Shown here piece after piece: positions 24,990-36,836 of a stretch of DNA of 64,000 bases (its first letter is position 1; each line of letters opens with the position of its first letter). The stretch is taken from contig JAYKXP010000162.1 of NCBI GenBank assembly GCA_037176845.1, forward strand, positions 31,056-95,055, written 5' to 3'. A model generated the notes under the pieces. The model was not told the origin of the DNA. It did no database searches and saw only the letters and a program-made list of their open reading frames with translations. Made by a program: the position numbers and the translations under genes. This DNA comes from Paramarasmius palmivorus. Its lineage: Eukaryota > Basidiomycota > Agaricomycetes > Agaricales > Marasmiaceae.

Positions 24990-26807
24990 ATGATTTCCCG
25001 TTTCCCCAGACTCTGCTTTAAGCACCGTTTTCTCCATACTACCACCAGTCATGGAGGCGGGATTCCCCCGCCATTGCAAGGCATCAAAATTCTCGACCTT
25101 ACTCGCGTTCTTGCAGGTCCAACGGCCACTATGCTCCTCGCCGACCTTGGCGCCGACGTCATCAAAGTCGAACAAGTAGGCAAAGGCGATGATACACGCA
25201 CTTGGAATCCGCCAGCCGCTCCTCTTCTTCCTTCTTCTTCCCAACCACCAGGCTCCGAAAATCTTCCGCCAGAGTCGGCATACTTCCTTGCCATCAATCG
25301 CAACAAGAGGAGTATAACGGTTGATTTCAAGTCTCCTAAAGGGTTAGAGATCATAAAGAAGTTGGTTGCACAGAGCGACGTGTTGGTGGAGAACTACATC
25401 CCAGGAAAGCTGGCAGAAGTCGGGTTAGGTTGGGAAGACTGTAGCAAGATTAATGAAGGCCTCGTTTATGCTTCAATTACTGGGTATGGTCAAACTGGGC
25501 CGTACGCAAAGAACGCTGGATACGATGTCATCATTGAGGGAGAAGCTGGGTTGATGCATATGTGAGTTTGATCTGCTCTTTAATCAAGCTATGCGGCATG
25601 CTCACTTTCTCGTAGCACCGGCGAACCTGACCGTCCACCGTCCAAAGTAGGTGTCGCTGCTACGGATATTGCAACGGGTCTTTACACGCACGGAGCCATA
25701 ATGGCAGCTCTCCTCGGTCGTCAGAAGACAGGAAAAGGCTGTTGGATCGATGCTAATTTGTTTGAGTGTCAGGTCAGTCCTTTGCCAACCATATCCTATG
25801 CGACACTCATGCAGAAAACAGATCGCCGGCCTAGCAAACATTGCGTCCAACTACCTCATTGCAGGTCTGGAAGCTACCCGACACGGTACGGCGCATCCTT
25901 CCGTCGTACCGTATCAGGTATTCCCGTGTAAAGATGGTTTTATAATGATCGGGGCTGGAAACGACAAGCAGGTAATCTCCTCAATGCATACTCTTTGAGA
26001 TGTGACACTAATTCCCACCATAGTTCAAGACGCTTTGTACCAACGTTCTCTCTATCCCATCACTCCCAACCGATCCAAAGTTCTCCTCCAATGCAGCGAG
26101 AGTTCAGAACCGCGAAGAATTGATCAGGATTATAGAGGGCGAGTTCAGGAAGGAAAACAGAGACTTCTGGCTGGATAGGTTTAAAGGAACTGGGTGAGTA
26201 GTTTATCTCGTTTTGTCTGGAGCCCGGCCACCTATAAGGTCGACGCGACCTTTCTGAGACCCAACGTGTTTCGACGCGTCTTTCGTATCTTTCTTTCCGG
26301 TTTCCTCGCGTTACCTCTATCTGGAACCCTTTTTAATTCTTTTGCTAACATGCCACACTCGGAAACAGAGTTCCTCACGGCCCAATAAACAACATCTCTC
26401 AGACATTCAACCATCCACAAGCTGTAGCCAGAGGTGTTGCGCTCGAAGTAGAGGTATGCATGACCCTCGTTTATAATCCTTCCCCCGGACACTAAAGCAC
26501 TTCGTAGCATCCCCGGACGGGTCCCATAAAACTTGTCTCGCCTCCAATATCCTACAACGGCAAGAAGATGCAAGTCAGGAGACCGCCACCTTGGCTATCG
26601 GAGCACACGGAGGAGGTATGTTCTTTTTAGTTTTGGATTCTTGCTCCGCCTTGTTCTATCCTACGTGCCCATCTTTACTTCTCACATTCATCTTCAATTC
26701 TTGTACTTCTCACTTCCGACGACTTCTTACGCACAATCTAGGTACTTACAGAGCTCGGGTACACCAAGGAAGAGATTCAAGAGATGAGAAAGGATGGGGT
26801 CGTTTGA
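24990..26807 (+). CDS. Class III CoA-transferase, SUGCT-like, probably mitochondrial
   Basis: CaiB/BaiF (class III) CoA-transferase that most resembles succinyl-CoA:glutarate (hydroxymethylglutarate) CoA-transferase, which moves CoA from succinyl-CoA to glutarate. Seven exons join in frame: 24990-25561, 25616-25772, 25822-25971, 26024-26193, 26369-26453, 26508-26615 and 26742-26807. The start [19 protein letters not shown] looks like a mitochondrial presequence; an in-frame ATG further up (24906) would place a non-presequence-like stretch in front. Motifs: [67 protein letters not shown], the catalytic aspartate in [24 protein letters not shown] and the end [14 protein letters not shown]. The intron before 26369 is 175 bases, longer than the others. 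It is tandem with KGD1, whose product is its likely CoA donor. Confidence 0.87.
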
Positions 26808-27485
26808 GCGTACTACGCGATTTCAAACTATCGGATCTGTGTCCTGGAACTTGGGTGTATGGAACGAAGGATATAGGAAAGAATCATGGATTATGGATTA
26901 AGTACCCAAGTGTGAATGGCTGGGAAACAAGAAACCTTCATCGAATAGTACGTACTTCGTTCAAATGACTCCCAGGAACCCTCATTCGACCATCTTTCGC
27001 ACTTGTTTTCCACGCGTCCCGTTCATGATCAAGGAAAGTGGCTATCCTGATGGATTCTCCTGTTGATGATCGTCGCTCCGGGATCCATTGTCGTTCGTTT
27101 CGTATTGCGTCGTACGAGATCTATTTCACAGCATCTCAAATCCATCGGTGTATCGTGGATACAGTAATACGAGACCACCGAGAGTGGCAACAGATGCAGC
27201 TACGCGCCTTCCTTCGCGACAAACACGATTTCTCATCCTCGCGCTGAACTCTGCTGCTAGACAACCAAGGAACCCGATCAAAGAGGCTGCACATCCTACG
27301 ACTCTGGTGATTGACCTAGGAATATTTTCGTTCACCATGCTATGATCCCATGATCCCTGCTGGAGACTTAATGATAAATTGCAATGCTGTTTGATGGTTC
27401 AATGTTGGTATAAACGACGCTGCAATGTACGGTGGCTTTCAACTAACCAGTTCTTGCGTTTTCACATCCGCATCTCACCTATCGC
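26808..27485. other. Intergenic, no gene recognised
   Basis: Downstream of the CoA-transferase gene I see only short open frames without family features, on either strand. Confidence 0.4.
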
Positions 27486-27811
27486 ATGTCATCCTCCCAG
27501 ATATCAATGGCCACCACCAGAGTGTTCTCCATTAACCTTCGCCTGGCCCGAGTTTTCACTCTGCTCAGTGGGATCAGCACAATCGTCAGCGCAGGGATGA
27601 CCGCAGCAGTGAATAAACCAATCCTCTCCCATCTTGCAATATTCTTCGCCCTGTTATCTGGAATATTCACCGCAGTCCTGGGCATCAAAGCATGGTAGGT
27701 ACTCTCATCATTCCCCGACTCTAACCATCATTGACATTTTGTACCGTGTTTTCCAGCCGATTCCAGGAATCACGGTCCTATGTGATGAACATCTCGACGA
27801 AGAGAGCGTGA
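27486..27811 (+). CDS. Small membrane protein, tandem copy 1 (unknown function)
   Basis: Two exons, 27486-27694 and 27757-27811, would give 87 residues; an internal ATG at 27507 is an equally good start. The first exon has two hydrophobic segments around VFTLLSGISTIVSAG and LAIFFALLSGIFTAVLGI. The same LFTLLSG...LSGxFT pattern occurs in the gene at 28826. The first-exon donor is in the same phase in both copies. After the intron the two proteins no longer resemble each other, so one or both second exons may be decayed or mispredicted. Another frame stays open here to 28113 but does not join in phase with exon 1. No function can be assigned. Confidence 0.45.
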
Positions 27812-28825
27812 TCCAGTTAACGATCAACACGGACGTCCGTGATGCAGACACGAATTCTCACCTATCGCCGTTGATCTCCCTACCCTCAGCGGCAACGTCA
27901 TTCTACATGCATGTAGCCATTCTTCCACAACACGACTCGCCAGTGACCTTGACCTGCTTGCATGAATTCACGACGATCGATTTCAATGCGGTCCGAAGCA
28001 GGATTCGGAGAAGAGGTACTGGTCTCATTGAACCTCGAAAAAGTGATGCAGGGACACAGGAACGTCGCTCAAAAACATATAGATTTTTAACGAAAGTACG
28101 TGGGTTTTCTTAGATCGTTTTCTGAGCTGCGTGTTGATGTCCAAACCGTCTAGGTACGATTCAATTGCAACGCCGGCGAAGGGTAGAGCTCGCCAGACAA
28201 GACAGCTCTAATCACAGATACCGAGCGCCCCATCTACCGTTTGGAGCGGCTGGCGTCGGGCTGGACCCTGTTAACCAGGACAATCAGGCCGAATGCTAGC
28301 TGTTACGCTTGGAGTTGCTCCGAATCCTTCATTATCTTACTGTCACGCCTGCAGTTTCAAGACGATTACCTCTGGGAATCGACTCGGAGCTTTCTAGCCA
28401 AAGCCTCGGTCCAACGATGCGGTGAACCCGCGTTATCCACGTTCACGGACTTCTGCCGCCTCCGGAGAAGCACAGAAGAGCATATATTTATTTCGGTGCT
28501 CCTCCAACTACTTTCACCCGGAGTAGTCGGGCGAGTATCGAGTATACCCATTTCTACCTCGTTCGCTTCATGTCACTGTTCATTAGAGACTCTCATTTCA
28601 ATACCCAGTCTATGACCTACCTGTCAAACGCTTTGTTCCATCATAAAATTTGGACAGGGAGCTACGTGATCCCGAGTTCGGCCTTCGAAAAAACTGGAAA
28701 AGCCCGTGATGTTTTGAATGATACGTGATGAAATGATAGATGCGAGGGGCTCGAATTCGTATAAACCCAGGTGAACACCACTGATCCCCCATTTCTTTCC
28801 TTCCCCATACCCACCACCGCACACA

Positions 28826-29183
28826 ATGCCATCTACCTCCAGCCTTCGCCCAGCCCAGCTATTTACGCTTCTGAGCGGATTTACTACAATCGGTGGGGCG
28901 GCATTGGATGCTTTCGATACGAAGAATCCAATTTTGGATGGCTTCGCGGCTTCATTTAACATTTTATCTGGCGTATTCACCCTCTTGGGGGTTTTTACAT
29001 AGTAAGCCGTTATATCCCGACCATGATTTTTCGAGACCAGATCTCCATATAACGCGAATTCAATTCCATAGCTGCCATGCTACTTGGCGGTGGATGCATA
29101 TCGGAGAGGTGATGAGGAGAATCAGCTTGAGACCGACGTTGCTATTGGCAACGGCGACAATAGTGGTCAAAGTCATCGTTTAG
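28826..29183 (+). CDS. Small membrane protein, tandem copy 2 (unknown function)
   Basis: Exons 28826-29001 and 29072-29183 join in frame to 95 residues starting MPSTSSLRPAQLFTLLSG. Two hydrophobic segments (LFTLLSGFTTIGGAA and FNILSGVFTLLGVFT) match copy 1, and a third hydrophobic stretch (TLLLATATIVVKVIV) ends the protein. Expression and function are unknown. Another frame is open across 29084-29557 (157 residues, acidic, ending DTSWFQT). It could be an alternative second exon but would need a different splice phase. Confidence 0.45.
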
Positions 29184-30430
29184 TCTGTATACCCTCGCCT
29201 GAGAGGGTAGTATTCCCCAGCGATAACATTTGCAGCCATGGGCAGCCCAGTCACAATCCCGACGGGATCGACAACACACCTTCAGAATGTGTGGCTGCCT
29301 CAGCATCGGATGTAACCAGTCCGGTATCGTTAGTAGAAAGTACAAGTAATACTCTCCGACATGATTCGACTCGACCAACTGTAAACGTTGATCACAAAAC
29401 TTGTGACGACGTCGACGCTGTTTGGGATCGGAACTCATGTCGCCGATTTGTGTTATCAATGTCCTTCGATATCGATGATCAATATGAACAAGACTGGGCC
29501 CAGAGGCACCAATGGTACCGGCCATTCGCATTTGATACATCCTGGTTTCAGACGTGAACTCGAGAAGACCAAGTCCGATGTGGATATGTCGAAACGGTGA
29601 GCACCTTGAACGACTGTCCACCTGCCAAAGGAAGTCGCCCTAGGCTCATGCGCCGGGGTACCATATGAATAATGCTAGCAGGCAGTGGTTACAGTGTTGG
29701 TGAGTCGTCGAATACTTTCTCTCTTGCAGCTCCAGTCTATGATCGTGAGATGTAGCTGATTGTTGTAGTTGTATGTTGAAATAGGCAAAATGTTGGTATT
29801 AAAAGCACCGATAAGGCATCAAGGCGGTGAAGGCAGTTGTATATTATTTATTTCACTTGCAGACGATAAGTTTTCCCGAATTTCTTTGAGAACTTGGTAC
29901 TCGACATGTACTTAGTGTATCTGCTTTGACGATATCTGTTCCGGGTCTGTAGTAGGTAGAGATATAATGAATCAGCAATTGTAGAAACAGTAAATAAAGG
30001 AAGAAGGAACCTAAACATACTGAAGGTGTTGATACGGTGTGAGTGCACCAGAGGTTGTTTGGGTGGTTCGAGGCGTTCGAGTATGTCCTGCCATGCCTGT
30101 GGGTTCTTTGAATACGGCCTCCATAAGATTCACTCCTCCGTTATCCAAAGCAGCCCCTTCCTATCCTACCCGCAAGCCCCATTAACCAACTTGATGCACC
30201 ATATCCCAATACAGCGTCGAGCACTTGCAGAACTGGGCGAGTCGCTTGCCCTTCGTTCTTCAAAGCTTCTTCATGTCAACGTCTGGTAAACAGGAACGTC
30301 TGTTAAATGGGTATCAAAGGAAGACTTTTCAAAGTGCTTGGGAATCGACAAGGTCGAAAATGACTGATAAGTAGCTGAAGAGGTCATCGTGTAAGTAATG
30401 TTGAGAAGAGGAATGCATCAGTATGTTGAC
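29184..30430. other. Intergenic, no confident gene
   Basis: Apart from the open frame to 29557 mentioned with the preceding gene, I see nothing with a motif or a credible exon structure here. Confidence 0.35.
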
Positions 30431-30437
30431 AAATAGC

Positions 30438-30515
30438 ATTCCGGCATTTTTCGGCATTTTCAGCATTTTCGGCATTTCTACATGCTAAATGCCAAATGTC
30501 AAAATGCTCCCTTCT
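30438..30515. repeat. Cluster of GGCATTT / AAATGCC motifs (left)
   Basis: Within about 75 bases the motif GGCATTT (or GCATTT) recurs on the + strand at near-regular spacing, then as its complement AAATGCC. This gives a degenerate palindromic arrangement. The same motif reappears at 30825-30975. Confidence 0.55.
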
Positions 30516-30824
30516 ACGCTAAACTTGAACGACGCTTTGCAAGATATGATTTTACATGAATACTACAAGCCTATTGAATAAAGCCATGGGATGCGTGATA
30601 TGCAAATTTGTTGACATGAAAGCCCCGAAACCTGTGAAATATGATTATACCTAACTCGAAATCTTTTTGTGTCATTCACTTGATTACTTGGATGTTTTCC
30701 ACTGTAAAAGGCTTAGGTGTGTAAGTTAAGAGTATAACTACTCGTATCTGGGCTTCAACTTTGTTTACTTACCAGAATTCTACAGGAGGACATTGCTCAA
30801 AGGACACACAGTAGGCTACCATGC

Positions 30825-30975
30825 TACATTTCAGCATGTCGGCATTTCGGGAGGCAGGACACTGCCGAAATAGTGACGTAGCATTTCGGAAAAACCGGCC
30901 TACCACGTAGCATCCGGCATTTTGGCCCAAAATGCCAACGGCATGCCATCCTAGTGCCGAAATGCCGGGTGATGT
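30825..30975. repeat. Cluster of GGCATTT / AAATGCC motifs (right)
   Basis: About 150 bases carrying several GGCATTTC/T copies in the left half and CCGAAATGCC/AAATGCC copies in the right half. Together they form imperfect inverted repeats (CGGCATTTCGG near 30838 and CCGAAATGCCGG near 30957). No protein is encoded. It may be a decayed foldback element related to the cluster at 30438-30515. Confidence 0.55.
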
Positions 30976-31355
30976 AAGGATACTGATGACTGTGAGACTC
31001 CGGACCGCGCTTTCCTTCAAACCATCATCATCACCTTGAGCTCTAGGATACGCACGGCTGTAAAATCTAAATGTAGGCTTTCATCTGTCTTCCCAATCTT
31101 CTAACTGTCATTTTCTTGTTGAAGTACTGTGCTGCTGCTGCACTTAGTACCCCATGTCCCGGTGCCTTCGGTATATACCTCATCTTACAGAGCATTACAG
31201 AACATTGTAAGCTGGAATTATAAATTTACCTTTCAAATCTCACAATCGTGTCGAAAACAGATAGAGAAGCATGGTAAGCATGTCTACCACCCACCGGATA
31301 ACCTCCGTGCCAGACGAATATAAACCAATTCCTCAAACAACATGGACACAACCAA

Positions 31356-32568
31356 ATGTCTCCCATTAAACTCGGGTTCGTCGGTCTCTCTGCAAGTGGC
31401 TGGGCAGCTACCACTCTCGCCCAGCCTCTTTTCGAGGTACCACTCTCGTCGAAATACACCTTGACTGCGGTATCGACCACCAATCCCACATCTGCGAACA
31501 CCAGTGCCGAAAAATACAGTAAACTCACATCCGGTACTGTCAAGCCTTACCACGGTTCTATTGAACAAATCGCGAACGATCCCGACGTCGACATGGTAGC
31601 CATCTCGGTGCGAACTCCCGCACATGTTGACGCTGCTCTACCAGTCCTTCAAGCAAAGAAGGACTTGTTCATCGAATGGCCTGCTGGAAGCCAGTTGGCT
31701 AGTACAATCAAGATTGCGGAAGCTGCAAAGAAGAACGGAGTTAGGACATTAGTTGGGCTTCAAACTCGTCAAGCTACATATGTCAGAAAGGTCAGTCTTC
31801 ATCCTTACCGGATTCTCTCTCCAACACTAACGTTGACATCCAGGTCAAAGAAATTCTCGATTCCGGTGTCCTGGGACGCATTCTCGCCACCTCTTTAGTA
31901 CGCATTCCCATTCCCTAAAACTACCACCAACTAACAACCACACCCAGATCGTCTCCTTCTGCTATCCCGGCGCCCGAGGCCCCACCGCCTTCGAATTCTT
32001 CAACTACGCTGTAGACCCCTCCAACGGCGCTACCATGCTCGACATCGACGGAGGTCACCTCATCGACGTTCTTCACTACCTCTTTGGTCCCATCTCGTCC
32101 GTCACAGGACATCTAACTAACCAGTATCCAACCTATCAACCCATCGATCACGTCTCCGGTAAACCCACCGGAGAAGCTAAACCCCAAACCGACATCCACC
32201 AAATCACATTCGGCGGTCAGTTTGCTAACAAGGATGGTACGGTTCTTTCTGTCAACATCCGAAATGTGTTGTCTGAACACGGTGCTGGGTTGTTCTGGGT
32301 TATTGACGGCGAGAAAGGAGCAATGAAGATCAGAGCTGACGGGATGAAAGGACAGTCATTCATGCGAGCCCAGCCGGAGTTGTGGCTTAACGGGGAGAAG
32401 GTGGATGTTGCGACGGATACGGAAGCAGAGAGGTGTGCGAGGTATTGGAAGAAGTTTGCTGAGGGTGCGCAAGGCGAATACGCCACGATGGAGGATGCAT
32501 TGCAAGCTAAGAAGGTTGTGGATGCGATCTTCAAGAGCAACAACGAGGGCAGGAAGGTTGAATTGTGA
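31356..32568 (+). CDS. Gal80-like oxidoreductase (Gfo/Idh/MocA family)
   Basis: NAD(P)-binding protein of the Gfo/Idh/MocA family, closest in pattern to the fungal Gal80-like group, whose members are either dehydrogenases or sugar-responsive regulators. Exons 31356-31790, 31844-31897 and 31948-32568 join in frame to 369 residues. The N-terminal Rossmann fold shows KLGFVGLSASGWAATTLAQ, then DPDVDMVAISVRTPAHVDAALPVLQAKK. It has EWPAG where true dehydrogenases usually have EKP. This substitution is typical of the Gal80-like branch and suggests that catalysis may be altered or lost. The C-terminal sheet domain includes GATMLDIDGGHLIDVLHYLFG and TDIHQITFGGQF. The frame is complete, with a clear stop and no lesions. 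No galactose-pathway gene is adjacent in this window, so the role is open. Confidence 0.85.
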
Positions 32569-32885
32569 TGGTCCCGAAGATTGGTATCCTGCTGAATCTT
32601 TCCCATTCGTTCTCAAAGTCAAAGCTCGGCTCCATTGTGCGTATCTTTCACTCTGTATATTTGCAGGTTTAGATACATACATAACAAGTATATTACATGA
32701 TTGTCGTGCAACAGCAAGGCAGGTGCACGAAAGGATTGATGAGCGCTTGGCTAGTATGAATTGTTTCCTCCCGCCGTCATCGGGTCGTGATGTTGGCTGG
32801 GATGAAACTTGATGATTCTGATTATGCTGTATACTTTCATTGGCAAAGCAGTCAGACTAGTCACTTTCCTGCCCTCATTTCAACT

Positions 32886-34915
32886 ATGGCGCTATACGCT
32901 GTGTATCAGCACACCTACCAATACTCACAAGAAACTCAATCCCAGCCAAATCATGCAATTCAACACCAAGAAGACGGTGGACTGGAGTTGCTTTTGTCAC
33001 TCCTAAAGGAAGAACCGTGCGTAACATGTTGTTCATCCTACCACAATTCCTCAAACATAGCTCTTCAGGAATAACGCATCGAAGATCGCAAGCACCTGCG
33101 TCAGCATATTGTCAAAAACACCTCATGCCATCCTCAGTCTCGTTGAGAGGCTGGAAAATCCTTTTGTGAAGATTTTTCACCGACCTAGTAGTGATGTTGC
33201 CATAGTATCTTACCCGGGAGAGATCTTCCTTTGCCCACTTTCAGATGAGGCCCGTCATGATGCTCCCCACTTCAGGAGCTCAAAGGAGATGCTAGAGTGT
33301 TTGTTACAAAAAGGATATGCTGCTGTCTTGGCTATGGAGTCAGTTGTGGTGCGTTGGGCGCCGTTTGTGATGGAGATGATCCAACACGTAGGTTTCTTTT
33401 CGACTAAAGATGCTCGGCTGAACATTTTGCTAGTTACTCGATGACTGTAGGACCCTTTCGCCCCAGATTCGGCGCGCATGCATCCAAAGTCTTCTATATC
33501 TCAACAAACAATACGGTACCATTCACCAGTCGATTTATCTTAGAGGTGTAGCGAAAGAAGGGTCGCATCCTGTTTCCGGCGGTGGTTTCGCTGTTGGTCA
33601 TCCGTATCTTCAGAAAGTTTAGAGTTGCAACTGACTTTTCCCAGGACATATGGCGCGGCCGCTTGTACGCAAGTCAGGTCTGTTTAAAAGTCTTAAGAGT
33701 GTTCATGGATAGTTTCAACGAGAACAAGTTACTGAAGGTGCCTTCATCCTTGATCTTACTGATTTCCGTCTCATATCCCTAGGATCTGAGTAGCGAAATC
33801 CTCATCTGGCGTCAGCTTCGGCATCCACATATACTTAAGTTCCTTGGGATCGACGAGGAACTATTCAAGCCTAGTTTCTGCATTGTGTCCCCTTGGATGC
33901 ACAACGGAACACTGATTTCGTTCTCTCGGACGAAGAGCCACTCATTAGAGCGTAAGGTCGAGATGGTATGTCCCTCCGTAGACTACGATGCTCTATGCCT
34001 TACCCTGCTTGAACAGCTATCGGGCATAGCTCATGCCATACAATATCTGCACGAGCAAGACCCTCCTGTGTCCATTGCGACATCAAAGGCGTAAGACCTC
34101 AATATTCTCAAACAAATGCGATCTAACCGATCAGCTTCAGGCCAACATATTAGTATCAGCAAACGAAAATTGTTGTCTCGGCGATTTCGGACTTTCGACA
34201 TTCGAAAACAACTCGCGAGTTTACCAAAGTACAAGCCAAGCGGCATTACGAGGATCTGTTCCTTGGCTTGCGCCAGAGCTGGTGAATCCGGATGACATGG
34301 AAACTGAATCGAGGACAACACGAGACATATATGCTTTTGGTTGTACTATCTTCGAGGTACGATCCAGATTTTGTATGTTGGGAATTCTGAATTGACTGTA
34401 CCTAGATTATCTCTGGAAATGCACCATTCGCGGAAAAGAAGTTGGATGTGCAGATCATGATCGACGTACTAAAAGGTCTCCGACCTCAGCGTCCGGATTT
34501 GTGCCCAGATTGGTTGTGGAATCTCGTCAAGACATGCTGGGCCGAAGATATATCACAAAGGCCAACGGCAAGTCAAATCACCGAGCTGCTGTGTCGAGAT
34601 CGGATGAACGCCAGAATCGGGATTACGCCAGAAAGGGATGAGGGATGCGCAACTGGTACTATCAAGCCGCATGTTGTGCGCAGGCCGAAGGCTGGAAGGT
34701 CCAAGGGTAGGCGCAGGCCCAAGGTCTCAAAAAGCGCAGAAGACGAACCCTCGCTGGCAATCCCCGGAAAACGAGGACGTTCCCCAAAGAGGCTAACCAA
34801 GACAAGATACAAGACACTGAAGCTAGAGATACAACGACAGATGACTTATTGGAAGTTAGGGACATGGGTCTCCAGAGTGACATCTGGACTGGAAAAAAGA
34901 GGCGCCTGGAGTTGA
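32886..34915 (+). pseudogene. Protein kinase gene (TKL-like, agaricomycete type) with a frame break at the catalytic loop
   Basis: Eight exons: 32886-33016, 33069-33387, 33434-33592, 33645-33737, 33783-33965, 34017-34090, 34141-34356 and 34406-34915. An about 200-residue N-terminal region is followed by a kinase domain. Visible parts are GGFADIWRG (Gly-rich loop), VCLKVLR (ATP-binding lysine), LRHPHILKFLGI, HAIQYLHEQ, GANILVSANENCCLGDFGLS (DFG), WLAPELV and the DIYAFGCTIFE helix. After the domain the tail is basic (RRPKAGRSKGRRRPKVS). Exon 6 is 74 bases, not a multiple of three. The reading frame fails at about 34079, where one base is missing from what should read PPVVHCDIKG. All other exons join in phase. 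Either the gene lost its catalytic loop recently or this is a one-base assembly error. Confidence is high for the family and low for activity. Confidence 0.8.
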
Positions 34916-36836
34916 ACGAGGGTGAGACGGGAATCTTTGGTCTGCACCGCGCTAACGTCGAATCCGTCGCTTTCATAGGGTTAGCCGTGGCCGGTTCTGC
35001 TCTCGTGACCCGTCACCAGACACATGGAGAGAGGAGACATTAACACGGGTCGATTATCACTCGGAGTACGCAATGGGGGCGATCGTGGTGTCTGGCCCAA
35101 AGTATTCACCTAGTAACTTTCCACTTACGTCAAACGAAACAGACCCAGTGCCAATGGAGGGCGTCTGGGCGGACGTTCGACTTCGAGAAGCGTGGAAAGA
35201 ATATCGCAAGCGAGCGGAATGATACATGTCTGTAACTACAGACCACCTACAGACCACTCACATGCACATACCTTGTACACTCTCTTGAGACTGTTCGAGT
35301 TATAAATATCAAGTACAGCATACTTCAGATATCCCAGCCGCTTAACAAGCAAAAGATCAAATCGCTCAAAAATCGCCGATGCCTATCGAGCAGCATGAAA
35401 GCTCAATTCCTCACCGTCGTGACTTCTTCTTTCCTGGGGAAATACCAAGGGCCGCAGAGCTCTCCGCCCATCTCATCTGATGAAACATACATATATATGG
35501 TCGGGGGTCGCAATCCGGGAAGATTGCGGAGGACGCGTGGAACGTCCGCTATTCCCAATGCGACGTACCAATGCTCACCCCAATCGATCTGGTCATTCCT
35601 TCCTATTCCTTCCCCGTGTACTCCTGTATATTCAATCTCCGTCATCTACCTCATGCTCCTCCGCCTTTCGGAGCATCCAATTTCGATGGTCATTGGTCAA
35701 TACTGGCGTCGGTAGGATATAAAAGATGATGAATATCTAGCGACGTTGTTTTGAATAAAGTCGTGGATTTCATGCGTATGGTCGGTAGAGTAGACTTGAA
35801 GGTGGTAAGCGGTCGTGCATACGCGCTCGAGATGAGGAAGCTAAAGTGTTTAGTGGTTAGATGAAACTGACGGTACTTTGAAGCTTTGAACTTGGCGTAC
35901 TTACCCTCAGAGCCGACGTTTAGTGCACAGCGGGGGCAAAACTGGTAGTGCGTTAGGATGGTGAGGAAGAGTGTGTAGAGAAAAGGTGGGTCAGCTGGAA
36001 GAATTGACCTGCCCTAAATTCAAAGCGCTGACTTCAAGTTAGCGCTCGGCATCTTCAAATCATCTTGACCTCTTTTTCTCTTTCCTGTACATTCTCCGGG
36101 CTCCATACACGTTCAAAGGGGGGATACATCCCGGTGCAGCACAAAACAGATTTTTACAGTGGTATTGAAACTCGGCCCTCCTGGGCTAGTAGACGGTGAG
36201 TTGAATTTCTTTGTTCCTGAGTCCGACTGGTTCGTTCCTACCCAATCTATTCATGGGCTGTTCCTTTAGGACCTATGCTGGGCTGCAAGGGATACATATC
36301 TTCATATTCTTGTCGCAATTTTAATACGTCTCCGCAATAGCACGATAATACCATCTCGTGAATTATCGATGTGTATCAGTCTGGTTCCTCCCGTTACTCA
36401 CTGGCAGACTCAGAACATACGTGTAGAGGTAGTTATTTGTGCTACCGGTCCAATTACCTCACGAGCGGCATATCTCATGTCATAGCCAATACTTCACAAC
36501 TTCATTTCGAACTCAGTGACCAAGATAGCCTCAAAAGCACCTACACCATTTGGACGCCATCTTGCCGGAATACTAGTAGGTCCCAACCCATCGTTGCCGA
36601 CCACTTTTTCTGCGCTCGTTGCTTGTAAGTATAGCAACAGTAACCATCAGCACTCTCCATGCTATCCGCGAGAGGCTGTATTCTATGGCACACATGACTG
36701 TCAGGAATGATCAAGTTCTGTCGATTCCTGTGTCGTGCAGTGCGAGGGCTTCTCTAGGCTCGTGGCCCACTCAACGTATATACAGCGCTTTGTTGTGCGT
36801 CTCTTGTTGTCGTGCTCTCATCGTCGTCGCCTCCAC
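34916..36836. other. Intergenic, no confident gene
   Basis: The first about 310 bases (to 35227) hold open frames in the other two phases that could be old kinase tail sequence. From there to 36836 I see only short open frames without motifs. Confidence 0.35.

Noticed and set aside
27634..28113. 159-residue open frame after the first small membrane gene
   Set aside because: It could be a second exon but does not join in phase with exon 1 and has no family pattern; kept only as a note.
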